In this document: in pieces, positions 56,395 to 64,000 of the stretch
Numbering within the stretch: the first letter of the stretch is position 1
Layout: each line of letters opens with the position of its first letter
Assembly: GCA_023101725.1 (NCBI GenBank)
Contig: JALJCO010003873.1
Span: forward strand, 122,200 to 186,199
Source of the DNA: Atherinomorus stipes
Lineage: Eukaryota > Chordata > Actinopteri > Atheriniformes > Atherinidae
DNA: 64,000 nt
Reading direction: 5' to 3'
The notes under the pieces: model-generated
What the model was told of the DNA's origin: nothing
Seen by the model: only the letters and a program-made list of their open reading frames with translations
Databases searched by the model: none
Position numbers and translations under genes: made by a program

Positions 56395-57012
56395 ATGGCG
56401 GATGCAATTGAGAGAGTAGCTTGGCTTTATTTAATAAATAAAGCTGTAGAACGTCGTCGGAGGGCGTCTCGGCGACGTGTCTGGGTTCACCAGATAATTC
56501 AGAGGCGTTCTGAATTCGGTGAGTTTCACCATTTACTGCAGGAGCTGCGCGCTGATGAGGGTCGCTTCCAGCGCTATTTCAGGCTCTCCCCGGCCCAGTT
56601 TGGCGACCTGCTGACCCGCATCGGTGCCCGCATCACCTACCAGGACACCAACTACAGGCGCTCGATTTCAGCCGAGGAGCGCCTGTCCATCTGTCTCCGG
56701 TTAGTTGATGATTATTAATTTCTAGGGTTATTATTTTATCCACTGAAAGTGGGCTTCCGACACAGGGAACCACATACGAACAGGATCTAGGACTACACAA
56801 GTAGCCTATACCCCATATGTAAAAAAAAATCCTGAATATTACATACACACGAATATAGCCTATTATATCTAGCAAAATATGTGTATGTGAGATTTTTATT
56901 GAAATATCACTGACATTACAGCAATACAACACATCCTCGTGCTGTAATGTAGTTACATTAAAGCAAAATCATGCATAGCATGTGTGTGTATATATATATA
57001 TACACATATGTA

Positions 57013-57099
<87 letters not shown>

Positions 57100-58244
57100 C
57101 ACGTGTATATAATATATATATACACACACATATGTGTGATTTTACTTGAAATATCACTTTATGACATTACAGCACTATTAAAATGCTTCATTTGTGGATC
57201 TACCCTGAGATAGAAAATACTCCATGCTGTCCAGATGCACATTTGTTGGAGTACATGTTTCTACTAGCTTTGCTTGTAAAAATGTTTTTGTAAACAAGTT
57301 GAATATTGACTTTTCAAATTTTTTTTTCTTTTCTTTATTTTAACTTATGCAGGTTTCTTGCAACTGGAGACTCCTACAGGAGCATAGCCAACAGCTTCCG
57401 GGTGGGGGTCTCCACTGTGTCCACCATCATTCCAGACGTGGTGACAGCCATCTGGGACGGCCTTGCGGAGGAGTTCATGGCGGTGCCAGGAGGAGAAGAG
57501 TGGAGGTCCATTGCGGGGGAGTTTGCAGAGCGTTGGAACTTCCCTCTGTGCTGTGGTGCTCTGGATGGGAAGCATGTTGCACTGAAGGCACCCCCCAACT
57601 CTGGCTCCCTTTTCTTTAATTACAAGGGACACCACTCCCTGGTTCTCCTGGCCCTTGTGGATGCCCGCTACAGGTTCCGGGTCATTGATGTCGGGGGATA
57701 CGGCCGAACCAGTGATGGGGGGATCCTGGCCAACTCCACCTTTGGCCAGGCTCTGCGAGAGGGCACCCTCGACCTTCCTCCTGACCAGCACCTCCCTGGA
57801 GCAGAGCACCGAGGACCCCAGCCCCATGTCATCGTGGCGGATGAGGCTTTTCCTCTGAGGCCTAACCTCATGCGACCCTTCCCTGGACGGGGCGGCCTCA
57901 CCCTGGAGCAGCGCATTTTCAATTACCGCCTCTCACGGGCACGGCTGGTGGTGGAGGGTGCGTTTGGGATCTGGTCTGCCCAGTGGAGGATGTTCCGCCG
58001 TACGCTGGAGATCCTCCCTGAAGTTGTGGAAAAATGTGTGAAGGCGACTTGTGTTCTCCACAATTTCATGAGGGCAGACGGGCTGGCACCGGCGGTGAGA
58101 GGAGCTGCAAGACCAGAAGAGCCACTTCCAGGTGTGGGGCGGATGGGAGCCAACTTCGCTTCCAGGGAGGCCACAAATGCCAGAGAGGCATTCATGGCCT
58201 ACTTTTGTGAAGAGGGAGCAGTGCCATGGCAGCCCAAGGAGTAG
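56395..58244 (+). CDS. Harbinger transposase-derived nuclease (DDE_Tnp_4), two exons
   Basis: The best model joins 56395-56699 to 57353-58244 through a GTTAGT donor (56700) and a TTATGCAG acceptor (ending 57352). The total is 1197 nt, 398 codons plus stop, with no frame break. Exon 1 has the family's N-terminal region ([17 protein letters not shown], then EERLSICLR). The junction restores [14 protein letters not shown] and the helix-turn-helix-like [11 protein letters not shown]. The DDE domain follows: ALDGKHV (Asp at about 173), [29 protein letters not shown] (Asp about 265) and [16 protein letters not shown] (Glu about 303), the likely catalytic triad. It cuts and joins DNA ends in the nucleus, normally with the MADF partner encoded at 58918-60122. 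ATG 56395 is in a fair context (ACAATGG). The coding sequence is GC-rich, unlike its AT-rich intron. Related to HARBI1 but transposon-borne, so no host symbol is given. Confidence 0.9.
56985..57130. repeat. (TG)n(TA)n microsatellite in the transposase intron
   Basis: TG runs flank a pure TA run of about 65 bp. It lies entirely within the 653-bp intron, so expansion does not affect the coding frame, but it may form a cruciform. Confidence 0.95.
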
Positions 58245-58917
58245 TCGTGTCCTCTGCAGGACAGACCCACAACGGCTCTTTTCAGAGCCACCCATCCAAA
58301 CTAAAGAGCATTCCATCCAGTACCAAATATTTACAAATTTTTATTAATTTTTTTATTTACATTTCTTCCATGCTAAAGTCCAAACCATTGTTGTATTGTA
58401 TTTTGTGCTGTTCACCTGTCTCCCTTCTGTTTGCAGATAATAGCACTCTGGATTCTGCTGCTGCTCTGGCTCCAGGCTAATCCCAAGTTGACAGGATATA
58501 GATTCAAGACAACAATGTTAACTTCACATGGAGAAATTATTTAAACAAATTAAAAACAACCTTTTTGCTCTCATCTACTTCTTTTGTGGTATATAACCGT
58601 TTTCCCTATTCAGAAATACATTGTGAAAGGTACAAAATAATAATTGAAACACTCTTTTAGCTACCTGGAAATATGTGAAAGATATGTATGGTGATCAAGA
58701 AGTAGCAGACCAGATCTTTTGTATTAAAAGATTTATTACGAAATTAATGATTTGATGATGATTGATACAAAATTAATTTAAAAAAAAAGAACAAAAACTA
58801 TTTACATAAGGAACAGAAAGGACCTTGCTTGGAAGAACTGGTGGAAGAGTCTGAGGGACAAACATGTCTGTTTCCTCTCCTGCAAAAGATGCCACCTCTT
58901 TTCATTAAAAAAAAAAA
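58245..58917. other. Convergent 3' region between the two Harbinger genes
   Basis: AT-rich untranslated space. TTTATT at 58732-58737 is AATAAA on the minus strand, about 180 bp past the MADF stop codon, a plausible poly-A signal. ATTAAA at about 58549-58554 could serve the transposase. Confidence 0.5.
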
Positions 58918-60122
58918 CTATTCAGTAGGCTCCAATGGTATCATATTCAATTGAACAGTGCTGTTTTCATATAATAATTTATAAATTTGGAATTTCACAA
59001 ACTCTTTGGTATGAGGTGGAACCTTTTGCAGGAGAGGAAGCAGAGATAGGAGAAAATGCTCGTCTGCAGAGCAGTTTCCTCCTTTGTTGAGGGCTTCCAG
59101 CAGCTCCCTCTCAAACGGGGTGTGCCCATCCTGCCTCTGACGAGCCCTCTTCCTTGGTGGACCTTCAAAGAACAAAGTGAAATGAGACTATTAAACACAA
59201 AAAGTGTTTCCCCTATGGTTTATGTCAGAGGATCTACATTTAAAATCCATACTATGAGGCCAAAAATACTTATTTTTGGGTGCTCACTGGCTGTGCAGAT
59301 AAACATTTTAATTGATATTTTAGCAGAACCCATATCAGTCAATCATGAATCTGGACTACACACCTGTAGGTGCAGCAGCAGAGGAAGGGCCAGGCTGCTC
59401 AGAAGAAGCAGCAGCAGACGGCTCCAACTCTGGGTCAGACCCTGGCTCCATCACTGTGGCAGCAGCTTCTGTTTATGATTTGTTAAAGAACATTTATTAA
59501 TAATAATAACTGCAGCAACAAGATTTCAAAATATGGACACCGATGAGTATAGTCATTCAACCTGTACATGTGTTTCAGTGCTACACTAAACAGACCTCCT
59601 GCATCAGACGGCCCTGCTGCTGCTTCTTCTGGGTCTTCGTGGTCGCACCCAGCGGCCTGCCCCTCCTCGACCCTTCCCTGCATGTTTCCGGTGGTCTCCT
59701 CGCGGGGTAACGAAGGGCTCAAGGAAGGACAGGACCGCCAGGTACTTCCACCTCTGCGCTGCCCCTGCTGCTGCACCACTCTTCTTTCTCTCCTTCTCTT
59801 TTTTAACCTCCTTTATATATGTGTCCCTCAGACTCTTCCACCTTTTCTTGCAAATATCCACTGAAGAAACACAGATCCGTCAGCGTGAAAAAAGAAGCCA
59901 ATGCAAAACAGTGGCCAAGCTCGACATTGTGCTGGCGGATTTCAGGCGGGGGAAAACTTCACCGCGGTAAACAAAAAGTTGAAATAACTCACCTGACATC
60001 CCGATCTCCTCGCTGATCTTCTTCCAAGCAAGGTCCTTTCTGTTCCTGTCTCGATAGCTGTAGCTAGCACAGTCATAAATGATTGGGTGGGCACACACCG
60101 CTACTATAAGTTTATCCTCCAT
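58918..60122 (-). CDS. Harbinger MADF/BESS DNA-binding protein, four exons, one probable frameshift
   Basis: Minus-strand model: exon 1 60122-59993 (donor GTGAGT), exon 2 59860-59596 (acceptor TTCTTCAG, donor GTCTGT), exon 3 59468-59364 (donor GTGTGT), exon 4 59162-58918. Joined phases agree at each junction. Residues about 5-90 form a MADF (Myb/SANT-like) domain: LIVAVCAHPIIYDCAS, then LAWKKISEEIG, DICKKRWKSLRDTYIKE, WKYLAVLSFLEPF. Exon 3 is acidic and Ala/Ser-rich. Exon 4 has a basic PPRKRARQR, a likely nuclear signal, and a BESS-like HFLLSLLPLLQKV helix. In Harbinger elements this partner binds transposon ends and helps the transposase enter the nucleus. After EPFVTPR the frame that fits the next splice junction (EETTGNMQGRVEEG) is shifted: one extra base, probably in GGGG at 59704-59707, or two missing. 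Corrected length about 247 residues. So the copy is probably inactive unless this is a sequencing error. Confidence 0.75.
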
Positions 60123-60185
60123 TCTCTATGAATGACTCGACGTCACTTCCTCCCGCTCGAACACACCAAACGTCAGAACCGGGTT

Positions 60186-60440
60186 TCTCTGATTGGTAGA
60201 CGCCCCCGCGTCAAGACGCAAAAGTTCAGATTTTCCATCTCCGGCGTCTGACGCCCTTGACGCCGAAACGCGCTTCAACGCTCAACTTCTCAAAACGCGA
60301 CGCCAAAACGCGCCTAGACGCGCCTCGACGCGACGCGCTCGCCGCGCCCGACGCGCCGCAAGAAAGTCCGACGCTCTCAGACGCGCGTCGGCCATTGACT
60401 TTGCATGTAAACCTGACGCCCTTGACGCCCAAATCGCGGT
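60186..60440. repeat. Subterminal GACGC-rich repeats of Harbinger
   Basis: At least a dozen GACGC or CGCGCC words on both strands lie between the MADF start and the right terminus, matching those near the left end (56250-56370). Clustered short motifs near both ends are expected binding sites for the element's own DNA-binding protein. Confidence 0.7.
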
Positions 60441-60760
60441 TGGTCTGAACACACTGTTAGGCTCTAAAAATCTACGAAATGATGTGGTTTCCAGTAAATT
60501 CTGGACGCGACCCACTCAGGACACTTGGATTACATTGGATGAGCAGTATGGAGGAATATTGACAAGTTTTTGTGGACTTATATGGACCTTTTTGGTTCAG
60601 TCGCCGGTGAACTCCATTATATGAAAGTTGGGGGGAAACAAAAACTTGTCCGATCTCTGGCTGCATTTGCGATATTAAAAAAGTGCTCTAGAGTCTTGCT
60701 CAGCATGAGGATGAGTAGAAAATGAAGGCACATCATTCTGTGGGTGTACTATTCCTTTAA

Positions 60761-61485
60761 GTCTGCAGGAGAAGACCCTGTGTGGACTTGTGTTCCCCGA
60801 CAGAGCTCCCGTCCGTGTGATAGAAAAATAGAAATAGAAAAAAAACCGACTTCATGATCAGATTGTACAATCACGGACAGCACACCATTCCCCACCGACC
60901 AGTTCGAATCTTCACCCGTCTAAATTGCAACTCCTGGTGCGCGCTGGAAGTTTTGCACGTAACTGGTGATCATGGCGTCCCCCACAACCGCTTCAGGAAA
61001 ATTGTGGATAGAAATAAAAATATTTTATTGTTTTATTTCAGGAAGTAAAAACTACCTTTTATAACAAGAAAATAACCTTCTCAGCTGCAACATCCTGTCC
61101 AGTACTCCTAGCATCCAGCTGGTCCTGTTTCATTATTAAATCCAACTTTATTTATGCGGCAGCTTTAAACTGAACGAAGCAAAATATGATTTATACTCCA
61201 GGTCATGTGCATACCAGTGTCTGTGTTTGTCCTGTTCCCCACCTTTAACTGGTTTCTTGGAAGAGCAAACTACCTGATGAAGTTCAACCAGTGCAGTCCG
61301 CTCTACCATGTTTTTATTGGCTATTCTAAGTTTAAATAGCTAATTTCCTGAAAGGTGTTGGCTACATTTCCTCCATGCAGTTTGTTTGCAATGTTATGTA
61401 GTAGATGAGTGGTTGAGGCTGTTGAGTTAGGCCCTGTTTTCTTACATTCATTTGAGTTATTTCAACGACCTATTTATTATGGTAT
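60761..61485. other. Unassigned sequence
   Basis: No gene or repeat end recognised. Confidence 0.45.
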
Positions 61486-61489
61486 TTAA

Positions 61490-62307
61490 AGGTAGAGTCT
61501 GAAGTCCCCCCAGCGTTTCTGTTTGCAAACAACACTATTCAAACTTCGCTCCTCCCTCTCAGGCTAACAGCCGCCTCGTTTTAGCTAGTCTATTCAACTT
61601 CAAGCTTCTCCAGAGCTCAGAAGCGGGTACAAGCCAAACTATGATTAACCCTGGTTTTCCAAAGTGCATTATCTGAAGCTCTTACAGATCTGGGCATGAA
61701 AAAGTTCCCCTTTCAGCCGACTGCCAGCCACTTACCAGCGACTTGTTTGCTAATTCAATCGCACAGAGAAACACCTGTGTGCCCAGGGAAACGATTTCAG
61801 AGCATAAATGAACGCCCAGAACAAGGATGTTTCTACACGCCAAGTTTGGACACCGTAAGTGATGGCGTATTTGCGGGACAAGCCATTCAGCCAGTGATAG
61901 TGCAGTAATGGTGCACTATTACTGCACCACTTCTGGCAGAAAAAGGAGGAACTTTTTCATGCCCAGATCTGTACCTTTTCTTCAGTGTCAGTGTTTCCTT
62001 TCTTTCTTTCTTTTTCCTTCGAGAGTTGGAGTGACTGGCGTCTGCTCCAATCATGAGCTTTTTTCCACACAGCGTCATGCTCTTAGCTCTGTCATTGGCT
62101 GCTGATATAAACAGAAATCTCCACCTAGAAACGTCCCGACCAGACCAAAACATTACAAAAGAGCGAATCACAGGCAGGGGGGGAGAGAGAGTTGCATTCA
62201 AATGCACCACAGCACGGGAGTAGAGGCCCAAAGGCGGGGTTTGAGACGGATTTCACTCTCTCAAGTCTAACGTTTATTTTTTACAGGGGGAACTTCAGAC
62301 TCTACCT
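61490..62307. mobile_element. TTAA-flanked non-autonomous element
   Basis: TTAA at 61486-61489 and 62308-62311. The ends AGGTAGAGTCTGAAGTCCCC and GGGGAACTTCAGACTCTACCT are inverted. A second inverted pair, CAGATCTGGGCATGAAAAAG (from about 61685) and CTTTTTCATGCCCAGATCTG (ending about 61971), forms a large internal stem. No domain-bearing frame. Kolobok-type inferred. Confidence 0.8.
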
Positions 62308-62311
62308 TTAA

Positions 62312-63699
62312 CAGTAATTTTATGATTTGGTTTTGGTATTTTGACTTGGCTTTTTTTTTTTTTTTTTTAGTGCATTCTCACTTTCTCCATGAGGTTCAGT
62401 TGACTGTAAAATATAGAATTCTACACATTTACAGAGTTTCACCATGATTCTTTGTTTGACATGTTGCACTCACTTAGTGACGTCCTGGAGGTACAAAAGC
62501 TGAGGTCCCCCACTTGGGACGCTGAGGACAGATGGCCAGACTCTGCCAAACTGTGCCAAATGGCCATTTTTAAGACATCGCCTGAACCGTCTATTCTAAA
62601 ACCTCTCTGTCTTCTGCTTTGACCTTTGCAAAGATAATGTTCACATATTGCTCTGTGATCCGATTCCATTCATTCCAAAGAGATATTGATGTTCATCCTG
62701 GGAGAAGCCTGAAACTTTTCTCCATTTGTTCCATCTTATTCTTCACTAGTAATGTTACATACTCGCTCTTCTTGTGAAGCAATAACTATTAAAGATGGAG
62801 ACTGGCTCTAATTCATTGCAAACTATATTGCGTCTTTAGAACTCACGTGTTCTGGTCATTCAAGTGTCTTTCTAAAAGAAATTAGACTTTTCACAATAAA
62901 TCTGATGACTCAGAAATATCAATACATAACAAGTGAACACGCACTGTTGATTGCAACTCTTGTTATTTACTATGTCCCATTACTGTGACTCCAGAGGGAT
63001 AAAAACCGGTCTTGTTACAGAGATATACTCCTTTCAGTTTGGGGATGTGATTTTCAAACTGAGGCCTGAAAATTAGGCACATGCTTTCAAGGCTTAAAAC
63101 ACAAACAATGTCAGGGAGGAACCTCACATTATCATAAGTTTGAGATTAAAGGTGCATTGCACAAGTTTAAATGTGAAATACTATTCTTTCCTCCACATGC
63201 TCTAACAGCTGCCTGATGTGTAGAATGAGCTGATCTTTCTTCACTGCGGTGGTCTCTGATACTGTTTCTGAATGCTCAATGCAAGCGTTGCGGGTACAAA
63301 GCCTCAAGAGGGCGCTTGTGGGGGAGGACGAGCTGCATCTCCCCCACTTCTCATTCTGCACCAGTGTCATGTTCTTCACCACCGCAGGTCCGCCCATGTT
63401 AAGACAGAACTGACTGCGGCTAAAAGATGGAGAACAGGGGCCTCTCCAAACCCCAACTCGCACTCCTGTGAGACAAAAGAAGAAAAGTTTTGTCTGGTGA
63501 GACGAAGAGAACCAAACTGAAGTCTCACCCGTCCCCACGGCAGTGGGGCGTTTTTCAGCACAACACCATCACCGGAGTAAACAACCGAGCAGCTTTTTTT
63601 TCTTTTTTTTAATTGGAGGGAGCTCCGATCCAGTCTGGAAATAAAACGCAACCCACCGTTGTCTTTCTTCTCACTAACAAGTAAATGTGATGTATGACG
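62312..63699. other. Unassigned sequence
   Basis: A T run at about 62350-62369. Near 63144 TTAAAGGTGCATTGCAC resembles the left end of a TTAA element, but no right end is seen. Opposing frames at 63167-63651 lack domains. Confidence 0.4.
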
Positions 63700-64000
63700 A
63701 AAATATATGGGGGTATTATTGTTGCAATATTATTTACAAATGTGTGTGGAGAGTTGTGTGTCTGCATCTCAATTTGTGTGTGCACAGTCAGATTTGCAAA
63801 TGTGTAAATGAATCTGTAAATGTGTAATGAGATTTGTGTGTCTGTACAAGAACCTGCAAATGTGTAAAACCACTTGTATGTGTAACATCACGTTTGCAAA
63901 TGTGTAAAAAATCCACAAATCTGTATAAAAATCTGTAAATGTGCACTAAGATCTGCAAATGTGTAGACCAATCTGTAAATGTGTACTAAGATCTGCAAAT
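63700..64000 (+). repeat. Degenerate tandem repeat at the window edge
   Basis: Words of the form AATCTGCAAATGTGTA recur every 20-25 bp with variable linkers. The array continues beyond the window, so its size is unknown. Confidence 0.7.

Larger units (their letters stand above)
56217..60456 (+). mobile_element. PIF/Harbinger DNA transposon, near-complete autonomous form
   Basis: The ends CGGCGTGTTCAGACC (56217-56231) and GGTCTGAACACACTG (60442-60456) are inverted repeats with two differences, and the match continues inward through GCGATTTGGGCGTC. Both sides carry TTA (56214-56216 and 60457-60459), the 3-bp target duplication expected of PIF/Harbinger. The element encodes a DDE transposase on the plus strand and a MADF/BESS protein on the minus strand, converging at about 58250-58900. 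Subterminal regions are crowded with GACGC motifs. Length 4240 bp. Confidence 0.92.
55456..60756. mobile_element. TTAA-flanked element with long inverted arms, split by Harbinger
   Basis: TTAA lies at 55452-55455 and 60757-60760. Arms of more than 200 bp are inverted: AGAAATAGTACACCCAC, CTCATGCTGAGCAAGACTCT and TCAATATTCCTCCATACTGC at the left match inverse words in 60490-60756. Further inverted words CATTTGCAAAAACAGTT and AACTGTTTTTGCAAATG occur at about 55727-55743 and 55930-55946. Without the 4.24-kb Harbinger insertion (56217-60456) and one TTA, the element is about 1.06 kb. The right arm has an extra segment of about 50 bp near 60600-60650. Kolobok-type is inferred from TTAA and AG termini. 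Confidence 0.8.

Noticed and set aside
57345..58316. Several minus-strand and alternative-frame ORFs over the transposase
   Set aside because: Shadows of the GC-rich transposase exon. The real frame has the DDE motifs and clean splice sites.

Overview
This is vertebrate nuclear DNA, almost certainly from a teleost fish and probably a spiny-rayed (percomorph-type) one. It is AT-leaning, has no operon-like gene packing, and is filled with typical fish repeats: a PIF/Harbinger transposon with a DDE transposase gene and a MADF/Myb-like gene, many small TTAA-flanked and hAT-like non-autonomous DNA transposons, L2-type LINE tails, a Penelope-like remnant, and long microsatellites. The species call is an inference from repeat content. 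I found no convincing host protein-coding exon. The only host-like landmark is a CpG-rich island at about 37.6-38.6 kb that could be a promoter or first exon, so the window is probably intergenic or intronic.

Layout. 0-10 kb: TTAA-flanked elements, a palindromic element carrying a THAP zinc-finger fragment, LINE tails, copy 1 of an 11-bp-array element, and a three-deep transposon nest. 10-15 kb: inverted repeats, two X-box-like palindromes, and one full and one partial copy of a palindromic TTAA element. 15.4-20.5 kb: an L2 tail split by a 5-kb insertion that contains a 2.5-kb satellite of 40-bp units and another TTAA element. 20-31 kb: a mariner-like element, a second inverted copy of the hAT nest, an ATGG microsatellite, the largest 11-bp-array element (inside a hAT element), and a Penelope-like remnant. 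31-48 kb: four more 11-bp-array copies, further nested elements, the CpG island, a second THAP copy, and a conserved-looking non-coding stretch. 48-55 kb: a decayed L2/CR1-like reverse transcriptase and two more array copies, one split by anomalous homopolymer-rich sequence. 55.4-60.8 kb: a TTAA-flanked element interrupted by a nearly complete 4.24-kb Harbinger element. 60.8-64 kb: another TTAA element and a tandem repeat running off the edge.

The only coherent gene pair is the Harbinger cassette. The transposase (two exons, forward) and the MADF/BESS DNA-binding protein (four exons, reverse) converge between C(R)G(Y)GTGTTCAGACC inverted termini with a TTA target duplication. In this superfamily the two proteins act together: the MADF/Myb-like protein helps nuclear import and end recognition, and the DDE nuclease cuts. 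Here the transposase frame is intact while the partner appears to carry one extra base.

The most unusual system is a dispersed family of eight copies with CAGGGTTCCCAC termini. Each carries a degenerate array of 11-bp units between conserved ends. Because 11 is not a multiple of 3, these arrays read open in all three frames and give spurious ORFs of up to about 300 codons.
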